Shown piece by piece: positions 42,318 to 52,805 of a stretch of DNA of 64,000 nt. How positions within the stretch are numbered: the first letter of the stretch is position 1; the number at the start of each line of letters is the position of its first letter. The DNA comes from Lyophyllum atratum (lineage: Eukaryota; Basidiomycota; Agaricomycetes; Agaricales; Lyophyllaceae): the NCBI GenBank assembly GCA_014905825.1, contig JACGCN010000032.1, positions 310,001-374,000 of the forward strand, in the 5' to 3' direction. Both the position numbers and the translations under genes were made by a program. The notes below the pieces were generated by a model. That model was not told the DNA's origin. It worked only from the letters and a program-made list of their open reading frames with translations, and made no database searches.

Positions 42318-43449
42318 ATGGACTCGTTGGTGGCTCGGCTGTGGGCGCCATTTCTCGAACGATGGCTTCTAAGATGCCCCGATCTATACCTGACGGAAGA
42401 CGAGTTTCTTGCTTTCTTATCTCGTTCATTTGACGTCAGCGACTTACTAGTAATGTTGCATGCTTTGTATATAGGATGGAGTCCGATGGCATAATCTTCG
42501 TTTTCTTTCCTCTCGTCGTATGTACGCTCTTCGCTATTTTTGTTACGAGCAGCTCATGATTTTGATACTCACCCACCCACCATAATGAATTTTTGTTTCT
42601 TCTCTTGCCTTTCTACTGTTAGGACTCAGAATGTTGTATTGTCAGCCATGGTAACTTCTAGTTCACCACCGCTGAGTCTGAACCAGTGGATGACCTTTCC
42701 TACGTCACAGATCTAGATCCGTCAGACCCCTTTCGTACCGTCCCGGCGCCCCTTGTACTCTGACCACCGTTTTGATGAGTCTGGTTCTTCCATCCTAGTG
42801 CTACGGGAATGCGATTGCTTCAGGGGAGAAAAATCCCACGCAATCATTTGGATGCGACACTTTTTGACATCGACATGGACACCTTGGATGGCGTTTGGTG
42901 TACCATGGGAGCACTATCCTTGCGATCGCGATCCTGCTCTTTATTTCCTGTGGGTGTTATCCGGTAGTCGTTTTGAATGCTTGGTTAACATTCTTCTTGG
43001 GTTCGGTTAGTGCGGTCATGATCTATCGCGGCACTCGGAAGTTGGCGGTCTTTCGGTCAATGTTGCTGAATGTGGCATTGTCGTTCTGGATGGTACAGCA
43101 TCGCAAAGGCTGCTAGTCGGATGCATCTATCAACGGCTGCATCACACTAGTGGGTTGATAGATGGATGCAGTAGGCTAGAGAATGATTAATGAGGGCTAG
43201 AGGTGGTCATCAATTTCATTTAATCTAATCTAATCTTCTTCCCTTCTGATGTGTATCTGATTTTCGATAATTTGCCACTTGAACCCCTTCACTTTATACT
43301 TCCTCAAAGCAGTCTGGAGCCCAGGCTTCGACGACTTCCATCCTCTCATCTTGTGTTCATTCTATAACCCTCGCATACGGCCTCCAATAACTCCCGACAC
43401 ACCACTACTAGTACTATCTCTGAAAGCACTCTCATCACGATCTACCCAA
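42318..43449. other. gene-poor stretch with one small hydrophobic ORF
   Basis: About 1.1 kb. The open frame 42895-43116 encodes about 70 residues with one or two hydrophobic helices (TILAIAILLFISCGCYP; AWLTFFLGSVSAVMIYRG). It may be a fragment of a membrane protein or chance. A short imperfect inverted repeat (CATCTATCAAC and its complement within 43119-43169) lies just after it. Nothing else is recognised. Confidence 0.3.
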
Positions 43450-43610
43450 ACAAAAAAAAATCGGCCATTGCGCAGGCCATCACTGAGGAATTCGCTTAGC
43501 AGAATATCCTACTTAGCTGCAAGCTTCTTCTCTCGTGATATTCTAGGACTCGCGGCTACGCTCGACTACGGACCGAGACTTTACTATTGCATATCGAGAA
43601 GAGGCGAAGA
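43450..43610 (+). pseudogene. NACHT P-loop relic
   Basis: Plus-strand sequence translates, with a stop and frame changes, to KSAIAQAITEEFA, stop, then pieces matching AASFF-SRD and a TTIAYQ-like phrase. The same order in the intact NACHT genes here is KSAIAQTIAEECAER ... ASFFFSRGRQGRD ... TTIAYQLA. This is the segment right after the P-loop of a third, decayed copy. The flanks do not obviously continue the match. Confidence 0.5.
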
Positions 43611-44069
43611 GACTGTTGTCAGGGTCGACGTCGAACCACCGAAATTCAAATGACCTTCGCGTGATCGACAATCATCTTCGCCACTCGGCAATCTGAATTT
43701 GAGGTTTTCAGAGGTTAGTTTCAAGTTAGTTTCGTGAAGCGCGACGCAACCGCGATGCCTTGTTCGGGTTCTTCGACGCTTATTCTCGCTTACCACAATG
43801 CAAGTCCGCCATCAAACTGCGCAGATCATTCATCACATGGTCCTAATGACCTCGGGGCGGTGTTCTGCTTGCCAAGTCGACCGGACATCCCTGCTCCGAT
43901 TTTCCAAGCCATCAAATGAAGTATGTTGTCGTTCCGCAGCTTTTCAAACATATCACGCGCCACCAGACTTTGCACTATTTGAAGGGTTGCTCTTTTGGTT
44001 CTGTTCTTCAGGTCATTCCCCCCATCCGCCATTCAGCTCATTTCTGATACTCTAACGAAATCTGCCAAT
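43611..44069. other. upstream region of the small membrane protein gene
   Basis: About 460 bp with short frames only. Nothing recognised. It likely contains the promoter and 5' UTR of the gene starting at 44070. Confidence 0.35.
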
Positions 44070-44861
44070 ATGCCGTTCCAATTGCGCACAACGTTCTACA
44101 GTACGTGTGGTGCATTGGTATCTCGGTTTTCGTTTCTAATCCAAAATGATCTCTTTCCAGGCGTGGCTCTGGCCTTGGGTGTTTGCGAAACCGTGATCGC
44201 TGCGGTGAACACGATTAACAAAGGCTTTGCACCTTACATGCGTACGTCACTCTCAGTCACCCGTGAGAGGAGCTATGTTTATTGAGGCTATTTTGCAGAA
44301 ATCTTTTCGGGGATCACAGCCGGATGGGCACTTGTAACATGGATATGGATCAGTGTGCTGTGAGTCCGCCATCTTCTGCCAAGTGGGCCTGTCCTCACCC
44401 TGTTCTGCAGACTGTCATGCAACAACAGACCGCTTTCGTCCCACGCGCTTACGCGAGCCTCAACTCACTTCAAATCGTTCACTGTGTTTGCCGTCACTTG
44501 GCTTGGTAATTATTCTCATTGGACGTTTCTGCGACACGTCGAGTTGACGCTTGCCCATTACAGCTCTCACCATCATGCTCGGAACCCAATTTCCTCTGCA
44601 GTGCGACTTCAAGACCTATTCGGATGGCGATGCCAACCTCTGGTGCGGATTGGGGAGTTCGACGTTCACAGTCTCCCTTTTGCTGTTTGCCTTTTGTATG
44701 TCTTCCTTTTCTATATCCTTAAATATCAAGGCCTCACAGTACCACCATCAGCACTGGCTTCCGCGGTTATTGTTAAGACATCAGCCCGTAAAACTGGTGC
44801 CGGATTGTCGGCCAATGTAGCCCACGTCGATAAGGCAGATTCGGACTCGTCGGCGGCCTGA
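44070..44861 (+). CDS. small four-helix (MARVEL-like) membrane protein
   Basis: Six exons joined by phase: MPFQLRTTFY; VALALGVCETVIAAVNTINK and GFAPYM; IFSGITAGWALVTWIWISVL; LSCNNRPLSSHALTRASTH and FKSFTVFAVTWL; LTIMLGTQFPLQCDFKTYSD and NLWCGLGSSTFTVSLLLFAF; and a last exon TSARKTGAGLSANVAHVDKA to TGA 44861. Four hydrophobic helices with short loops and a soluble tail of about 30 residues fit the MARVEL-type or related small membrane proteins that are frequent in agarics. The extracellular loop before the last helix carries two cysteines (QFPLQCDF, LWCG). No specific function can be assigned. Confidence 0.7.
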
Positions 44862-45716
44862 GCTGACGACGGACATTTATTATACTGCAAGGACATTTCT
44901 CATACTAAATATCTTCATGATCACGAAGGGCTTACGACTTATGGGACTCCTTTCCTGTTACGTCTACATTGGTCATCGGCTTAATGTTTGGACTAATTAC
45001 TTAATGTTGTTTTTGACTACGGTGGAACTTCGAGCATGTCTCAATGCAACGCGAAAGGAAGTCTGACGACAGGACAAACTCAGCTTTACAACGCCTGGGT
45101 TAACAGTGTACTTCTGTGATAATCCTGCGGTTCCGAATGTCACTTCACTTCAGTTGGCCAACATGCAAGCGAGAACAGCCTTGTGAGTTCGACTTCGTCT
45201 ATGACGGGCTTCCGAGCTTTTCCAAGCTTCAAGCCTTAGTTCGATGTCGTCTCTGACTGATATTATAATCACTTTCTACACCTCCTCTCCCGACAGGCTT
45301 GGAGGCAGCCTTCAGGGGAGATTTGATTTTCTGCCTAAGTTGACAATACGACGTGGGTGATTTGTTTTTCTTCCCTACCTCCTGCCTTGAAGTTCTTCGT
45401 GGGCGATTATTCTGGCATGCATTTCGAATGCATCAATTTCCTGCTCAAGATCTGTCAACTACTGAAATTTCTTCTTTTGAAATATACATCTGCTGTATAT
45501 CTTTTGTCATTTTCGCGCCATGGATGAATACTCTAGAGTGCTACTAGTACTGTCACTGATCGACCTGGACAAGAATGCCTTGGGAAATGATGTCATTTGG
45601 TATTGCTTGAGATCTTATCTTATCGGACGATGTCTTATCTGTGTACCATCGATTCAGTCCTAAATTTACTTGTCTCTCTGCGCAACACCTCCAGCTGGTA
45701 CATGCGATGAGTTACG
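44862..45716. other. intergenic stretch
   Basis: About 850 bp between the membrane protein and the SFM1-like gene. The frame 45353-45547 is probably chance. It contains the presumed 3' UTR of the first and promoter of the second gene. Nothing else is recognised. Confidence 0.4.
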
Positions 45717-46681
45717 TCTACGTTATTGGTAACATTTATTTCATGCGATACCCGGGTTACTCAGTCAACTGTGTCCACCTAGAGCACATGGAAGAGGACG
45801 AGGAGACCGCTAGGTCCATTCCGCCATGGGTTGAACTGGAGTACGCGGTCCGTCCGAACACCTATCTACTCATAGATGGAACTGACGTGTAAAATTCTGC
45901 GGCAGCATATGCGCAGTCTGGCAGGGCAAGACGGCCAGGTGCATTTCACTCATCTTTCCAGGCCCTCAAGGGAGTCGCTGTCGGCCGCATTTCCATCATC
46001 GCAGAGCGGCTTAGCGGACGCGCTCTGCCACGAAATTGGGGTACTAGATCTTATGAAGTCAAAGGGTATTGGCATGGATAAGGTTTGCTTGCTGGATCCC
46101 AAAGCGGAGGCTGTGCTGGCTCCTGAGGATGGGGATGGTCGATTCGATATGTTCTTGTTTGGGGTACGTCCCACTTCAGCTACTGCGTTATTGAGCCTAC
46201 GTTCACGTCCTTCAGGGAATTCTAGGTACATATCTCATTTAGTGTATGTCGAGATCGACGTTAAAGCCTTTTCAAAGGCGACGATCCACCGCGAGATCGT
46301 ACTGCAGAACTGCGCATAATGGGTTTCCCGACGCGACACTTAGGACCTGTGCAAATGACTACTGACACTGCGCTCGGAGTTACAAAGCGCGTCGTTCAGG
46401 ACAAGACTCTTCTCGTCGACATACCATACGTGGTACGTTGGATACGCAACTCTGTTCGACCGCTCGCTGAACTAACTTGCAGGAGTTCCCCACCATCCGT
46501 TTCAATGCTAGGGAGTCTGTGGAAATGCCCTTCCGTGCGTTGCCTTGTTGATGTTTCCCATATGCCAACTTAGCCAGTCCAAGGATACATCGCGGACACG
46601 GATGGCAAAGAGCCACTATTGCCCCCAGGAATGAGGGACCTCCTGCACAAGGACCTCGACAAAACCTTTGGTGACTTTTAA
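45717..46681 (+). CDS. SFM1: SPOUT-type protein arginine methyltransferase Sfm1
   Basis: Homolog of yeast Sfm1, a SPOUT-fold enzyme that methylates an arginine of ribosomal protein Rps3. ATG 45717 gives MSYVYVI, spliced (GT at about 45739, AG at 45781) to EHMEEDEETARSIPPWVELE. Next come HMRSLAGQDGQVHFTHLS and VCLLDPKAEAVLAPEDGDG with RFDMFLFG, then a 10-nt exon (46216-46225) encoding GIL plus one base, then DDPPRDRTAELRIMGFPTRH, LGPVQMTTDTALGVTKRVVQ, IPYV, EFPTIRFNARESVEMPF and a C-terminus LPPGMRDLLHKDLDKTFGDF. The FGGILGD..PRDRT and HLGP-QMTTD blocks are the family's SAM-binding trefoil knot. Intact, and convergent with ATG1. Confidence 0.93.
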
Positions 46682-47008
46682 AGGGTGCGGACATGTGTCC
46701 GATGTAGATTAACGATGTGCGAACCATGATACAAACGTTCCTAATGACATAAAAGTAGTACAAATGTGCGAAGATGCCAGACATACGTAACTCGGGAGAG
46801 GGCGGGCAATGCAATATCGAAATGCGCATAACAAAAGTAAAGATGAGTCTCCAATACAGAGAAAAAACTGAGGTAGGTACAAGGGATGGGGAAAATGCGG
46901 GATACATTACATAGCAAGTTAATACCTTCCTAAAAGGCCAAATACAATCCAATTAAAATATAGCCTCCCTAGCCTGCTCCTCCGCAAGACAAGGGGTAGA
47001 TTTGAATG
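46682..47008. other. gap between convergent SFM1 and ATG1
   Basis: About 330 bp that should hold both 3' UTRs. The minus frame 46380-46952 runs antisense across the SFM1 end and is not considered real. No other feature is seen. Confidence 0.5.
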
Positions 47009-50000
47009 TCATGACGAGCGACCAGTCGTTCTGCCAGGATCTACAGGCTTAACATCCCATGGTGCCGGAATGCGCGCAACATCGGCCAGGTTCTGATCCG
47101 CACGTGCATCGCTCAACCGGTCGCGGTCATTCATGGCCATACGCGCGCGACACCGCACAAGACGAAGTTTAGTTCGTTTGATCCCTGCACGTGGGGATTC
47201 TGGGTTAGGGTCTTGTACATTCAAAATGAAAAAAAGGGACGCACATGTGCCGATCGTCTCGCGGTCTTCGTCCATGAACGGATTTCCTGTCTGTAGCAGG
47301 TCATCTTGCAGGGCATATAAACACCACAACGACTCCTCGTAGAGCTTCTCGCATTCGTCGGGGCTGGATGCCTGATCCAGCAGCTCTTTCCGCGCAGCTG
47401 TACGACTCTGTGTGAGGCAAGTGTTAGAGGATGCTGCGCTATTTGAGTGTAAGCTCGTGCTTACGAGAACCAGGGCACGATCATATACCAGCTGATCGAG
47501 CCAACTCTTGGGGCCATCGTACTGCGCAGGCAGCCAAGTCTTCACGAGAGCCGCGCGATCGTTGCACTTGATAAAGTGCTCTTTGAACCATGAGAGCGCT
47601 TCATGATCCATGCATAAGCCTACAATCCAACCTAGACAAGAGATCGCGCTTACCGTCATCGAAACCCTCGCTAACCACAAAGTCGCCATCCGGATGGCGC
47701 ATCTTCATGTGTTCCTGGTGATTCCGCAGCTTGTCGATGCCCTTTTGCGAAAACGACATTAAAAGCATGTACACCGCAACGCAGGTGACGGCGTTGTATT
47801 CCGCCTCCATGTCCGCGAGTTTCCGCCGTCGTGCGTGCTTATCAGCCTCGCCTTCCCGCTGCGCGAACTTCGTAGGGTCAGGTAGCGGTTCTACACAAAG
47901 AAAGAAAGTGTTAGATGTATCCCGCGATATAAGAGAGGCGAAGCATAGGACTTACTCTGAGGAACAGCCTTGACATACTCGTACATCTCATCTGCCCAAT
48001 GCGTCAGCACATCCGTCTTCTGCGCTAGCTCCTCAAGAGCCCCCAACAACTCGTCCTCCAGAGGGTCCCGCTCGCCCTCCGGTCCGAGACTGATGATGGG
48101 CGATCGTTTGGGTGACGACGGCACGCTGCTATAGTCACGTGAGGGCGACGACCGCGACTGCCCCGAAGACCCAAACAGCTTCTTCGAGGCCAAGCTGATC
48201 GCGCGGTTCAGGGCATTGGAGGCCGCACGAGACGCGAGACTGGATGGGGAGGAGGATAGTGGTGGGGCGGCGGGGTTGGGTGGTGGGGGGAAGGTGATGT
48301 TAGTGGGGGTGGGTATTGGGAACTCGGGCATGTAGTCTTCGGTGATGGGTGTTGGTGGGATTTTTCGGTCTTGTAGGGGTCGTCGTGGCTCTGATGCGAT
48401 TTCTGGGGATGGGGGTCATGAATGGAAGGTTTGGGAGACGGGAAGGGAGCGTACCGTCTACTGCGCGGTTGAACTCCACCGCTCGTGTGTCGCCGACCAG
48501 CACATACTCGCGTCGCAGCATTCCATCCTCTTCTGTCTCCCCCGGGATAAACGAGCCCTCCGTCGAGAGCGGCTTCGGCGGCCGACGTTCCTGGTTCGGT
48601 TGCAACGATGGACGTCGGGCCATTTCTGGAGGACTTGCAAACTTCTCTCGAGAATCATTCGAGCTAAAACATCACGTCAGCCTCTTACGACTACAGCACT
48701 AACTGAAAATCGTACCTATCCTGGGGCAGACCGTTATTCGGTGCCAAAGGGCTCCCTTCCTCGTTGTCCAGACCACTAGTCCTCCTGAAATTAAACCTGC
48801 TCGGCGGAATCATCGCCTTCGGGTCCAACACTTCCGGCGGAATGACACGATGGTGTTCAGGCGTCGGTGATCGCCCCGTCCACGGTCTTTGGTCCTCGTC
48901 TTGTATTATACTCGAATCCCGCGTCACAGACGAGCGAGACACACTAGCCGCCTGGATTCGGGGAAACTTGGAGTTCGCCAATGCAGTGCTCCCGAAGAAT
49001 TCATCAAAACTAGCCCGCTCGACGGGGTTCCGCTTTAGCAGGGCACGAATGAGCTTCTTCACGTCCTCTGGGACGGGCGAGTCTTCGCTGCCGCCGCCGC
49101 CGTTCTTTGCGCTGGGTGATGTGGGGGCCTCGTCTGGGAACTTGATGCCCTTGGAATGCTCTATCCGCTTGAGCAGCTCTATGTGGTTTTGAGCACGGAA
49201 GGGAGGTTTGCCGACGGACATTTCGAAAAGGACGGCGCCAACGGACCAGAGGTCGGCTTTGGCATCGTATTTCTCGTACCTCAAGATCTCTGGGGCCATG
49301 TACAATCTTATAAAGAAAAATCTTAACCACCACAAACAGGTCTAAAATTAGATGGACGTACGGAGACCCGCAGAGTGTTTCCGCCATCATGGCATTGGGT
49401 AATGAACGAGCGAATCCGAAATCCGCTACTTTGAGGATTGGAACTCCCAAAGGATGCCCTCGAGCGAGTTCCTCAGGTGAAGGAGCGTTCAGTAGGAGGT
49501 TCTGGAGGGTTGATCAATATTGTGGAGTCAAAAATCAATGATGGGCAAACCTGGGGTTTGATGTCTCGATGGATCAAGTTACGATGTCGAAGAAACTTGA
49601 GAGCACGGGCTACGGAGAAACCAGAAGACGCTAAGCCATATACAGCGTTGACGTCAGCCAGCCTGCTCACCGAGTTGCCGCAGGAAACTTCGGACGACGA
49701 TCTCGTCCAGACCACCTGTCCGCGGATGTGGATAATACTGGGGTGCGGCTCCGGTAGTTGGCACGTATTCCAGGCTTTCGACGCGGCCGCGCTTCTTGAT
49801 GTAATTCGTCAAGTCCCCTCCGCCGCAATACTCCATTATCAGGTATATATGTCGCTCGGCGCGCTGAATTGATCTGAGTTGCAGTTGCGTTGTGGCATTC
49901 GAGGAGCGTATACACTCACCACGATATCAATAAGCCTAGTGATATGCCTGTGCGATAGCGACTTGAGAATTTGGATCTCGCTTTGGAGGTTGTCGAACAG

Positions 50001-50261
50001 CTTGGCAGTTAGGTTGTCGCGTTTGACAGTTTTGATAGCCACTTGTAGACGGGTTTCCTGGTCACAAATTTTAGAGAAAAGCGGACGCGAATCGAAAAAG
50101 TAACGCACCTCGTGGTATCCCTTGTAGACGGTTGCAAAACTCCCCTTCCCGATGTCCCCAACTATAACATAGGGCCTAATCTCCTCATCTTCAGCTCGTT
50201 TCGGCGTGGCAGCTGCACTAGAGCTTGAACCGCGCTTGTACTGCGGAGAGCTTGGCGCCAT
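47009..50261 (-). CDS. ATG1: autophagy serine/threonine kinase Atg1 (ULK family)
   Basis: Kinase that starts autophagosome formation with Atg13 and Atg17-type partners. ATG 50261 ([18 protein letters not shown]). The kinase domain begins [20 protein letters not shown] (Gly-rich loop), with [12 protein letters not shown] (catalytic Lys), [40 protein letters not shown] (HRD loop), [13 protein letters not shown] (DFG), [29 protein letters not shown] (APE) and [16 protein letters not shown]. An insert typical of fungal Atg1 follows EYC ([18 protein letters not shown]). After a long disordered linker with Ser/Pro sites, the C-terminal tandem MIT region reads HADLLTH-like helices near 48030, then [34 protein letters not shown] and [20 protein letters not shown] to TGA 47009. 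About nine short introns; no lesion seen. Confidence 0.93.
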
Positions 50262-50865
50262 AACAGGGGCCGACGGGTATGTGACTCCTCGAATCAGGTA
50301 AAGGGGGTGAGGCTGCTGGTGGCAGCGAGTGTGATCGAATTCACTGGAAGATAAGTAGAAATCAGTAGTATTTATCGAACCAAGTCCTCGAGGGATATGG
50401 CAGGAGGACAGCAGTAGTCCGGAGCAGGAGAGCGACCATGCACTGCGACATGCAACTGCTGTTCGGGCGTTCGCCAAACGCGGAAAGTGATACAGTGCTG
50501 ACAAAGCTCGCCATATTCCGCCATCTGCCCGTTTTGGGCGACAACAGTCAACTCAACTGCAGTTATCAACTACCACCACTGCTTCGAAACTAACACCCCT
50601 TTCAATGAGAAGATGCAATGCTTACCTGCTCTTCACTACATGCTAGCGAGAGTCGAGACGGGGGGGTGGCAGGATACTACTAGGGAAGGTGCAACGCTGA
50701 GATTATCGAACTGGACTCGTAGCTTATCAATCTCGTGATCTTGCACGGTTCGTCACCGAGTACTGCGTCCTCCTCCTCCCTCTATCCGTCCGACATCTCG
50801 ATATCGACCAAGAGGTAGACCGATCTCACTATTTTTTACGCTCAGAAATTAAAAGCCTGACAAGG
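50262..50865. other. divergent promoter region between ATG1 and an F-box gene
   Basis: About 600 bp between two divergent starts, so it likely holds both promoters. Minus-strand frames upstream of ATG1 (to 50569) are open but rich in hydrophobic/Cys residues and probably 5' UTR. No motif stands out enough to call. Confidence 0.45.
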
Positions 50866-52567
50866 ATGCACCCCTGCTTGGAGATCGTCGAGATTCTGCG
50901 CCTCGTTTTTGCCTGTGTTTACGATGATTATGACGGACTGAGAGACATGCCTGCACTCGCAGTTACATGCCGGACATTTTATGACCCAGCTTGTGATGTC
51001 ATCTGGCAGACATTGCGTAGCTTGGCTCCCCTTGTTCGTTGCATGAGTGCGGATACATGGCAGATGGTCGACCGAACTGTGGTAAAAATGGAAAATTCAT
51101 CCCTGTAACGGCTTAAAAACTCACTTCGCGTCTGTGTATGTCAGTCTCTCCGACGAGCGACCACGTCCGAAGATTGGGCTCCTTGCAAGCGATATGCTCG
51201 ACGTGTACGACACTTGGGGTTCTTACCGGTTGCTTATGGAGCCGTAGTCCTACATCCCAATCCTGCTACGAGAAAACACGAAGTCGACTATCGTGTTCTT
51301 CAAGTCCTTTCTCTCAACCAGGCAATTACATTCCCGAATTTACAGGCTTTTGCAGGGACCGCAGACCACCTGCCTTATACGGGCCTTTTTCTAGGACTAA
51401 GCCTACAGAGCGTCGAGCTCTGGCTACCCCCTGCAGACCCGAATTTTTTCGTTTCGTCCGTTCTGGACTCTTTTAGGACCAGGGCACCTAATCTTAAGAG
51501 CTTTTGCCTCGTCAATCATCACAGGAGCGACGTCGTTGACCTTGGACCGGTATTCATAGGACTAGTTGAAGGGCTTGCATGCCTTCAAGTTCTCGATTGC
51601 AGCAGATACGTCTTACCCCGCACTGCAGTTCGAGCTCTCGCAGCTTCCTCAACGTTACACACCCTCAAAGTTGCGAATACTGGCGAGGATATTGTGTCGT
51701 CCCTTCCGAAACGGCAACCCCCGTTTCAGCAGCTCAAATACTTGGCAATCACTACGCAGAATTTTCGCCAGTGCTCTGAACTATTCCGCCGCATGCGTCC
51801 TCGTCATCTCCATACACTGGACATCTTGACCACACATCCCCCCCTCGGGTCGGAAGTTCACCATTTCTTCAAGGTTCTGGAAACTCATTCCGTTTATTCA
51901 AACTCGATATCAGGCAGAATACGAGTGATGCGTCTCCTACTCCACTTGGAGCTTCAGATGCACACGTCATAAGCCCCACCACCATAACACCCCTCCTCGC
52001 ATTCAGAAACCTAGAATATATCAACATCGACTTCCATTGTGCATTCCAGCTAGACGACATATCTTTCGAGAAAATGACCACGGCTTGGCCGAAGATAACT
52101 CAATTTACATATGGGCCTACGTTCAGCTGGGACGGTGATGGTGCAATGTCACTGGACGGGCTTATATCGATCGCCAAGCATTGGCCTCATGTCACCTCCG
52201 TTCGCCTCCCCTGCAACCCTGAATCCACAGCATCGTCTTGCTGCAGGCCCGGTGAGGGTGCTGTATGTGCTCTCTGGTGCCTCGAAGTGAAGTCACTAGT
52301 ATTCGATGAAGAGCCGGCAATGGTCGCGTCGTTCTTGACAGACATATTTCCTAAGCTGGAAGAGGTCGCGACGCGTGCGTCACGTTTTGAATCTGAATGG
52401 AGGCAGGTGAACAACTTGTTACCTGCATTTCATGATACAAGATACCAGGAACGTCAATATGCCATGGAACAGATGCGAGTAGTAGAAGCAAAGGTAAGTC
52501 TTAACTCCCTTGACGTTATGACTCGATCCCGAGTTTCTCTTCCTAGGTTTGTGGAGTTTCATCATGA
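50866..52567 (+). CDS. F-box/LRR-type protein
   Basis: Begins at ATG 50866: MHPCLEIVEILRLVFACVYD then MPALAVTCRTFYDPACDVIW, the agaric variant of the F-box (leader, EIL-x-x-IF, then ALA-x-TCR-x-F-x-x-P). Later exons: VLHPNPATRKHEVDYRVLQ, FPNLQAFAGTADHLPYTGLF, LKSFCLVNHHRSDVVDLGPV, LHTLKVANTGEDIVSSLPKR, then after introns NLEYINIDFHCAFQLDD, FEKMTTAWPKITQFTYGPTF and IFPKLEEVATRA with a final YAMEQMRVVEAK. These are irregular leucine-rich-repeat-like segments. An intron after 52495 would give a short last exon ending at TGA 52567. The family shape is that of SCF adaptors. The substrate is unknown, and the exon joins between 51100 and 51230 are not certain. Confidence 0.65.
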
Positions 52568-52805
52568 TTCCTACGATAGAGATATACACTTATGCTACTG
52601 GCGCTGTAACCCTTCGGTCTGTTCATGCATTCTTTTGACTCATATAGTCTCAATGAATTCTAGCATGATTCAATCAGTGCCATGAAAGATTGCTTCGGTG
52701 ACCGGGGTTATATGGTAATGTCAAGGTTGAATACGACTGGTATCGAGGACACTGGGTAGGGCAATACACATTTGATACCCGTGTGTAAGGAAATGAGAAA
52801 GCTCC

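Noticed and set aside
43119..43169. Imperfect hairpin with CATCTATCAAC arms
   Set aside because: Arms are short and uneven with no T-run. No evidence of a terminator or RNA gene in this eukaryotic context.
46380..46952. Minus-strand 190-codon frame at the SFM1 3' end
   Set aside because: Antisense to coding exons and 3' UTR of SFM1, Cys/Ser-rich, no family.
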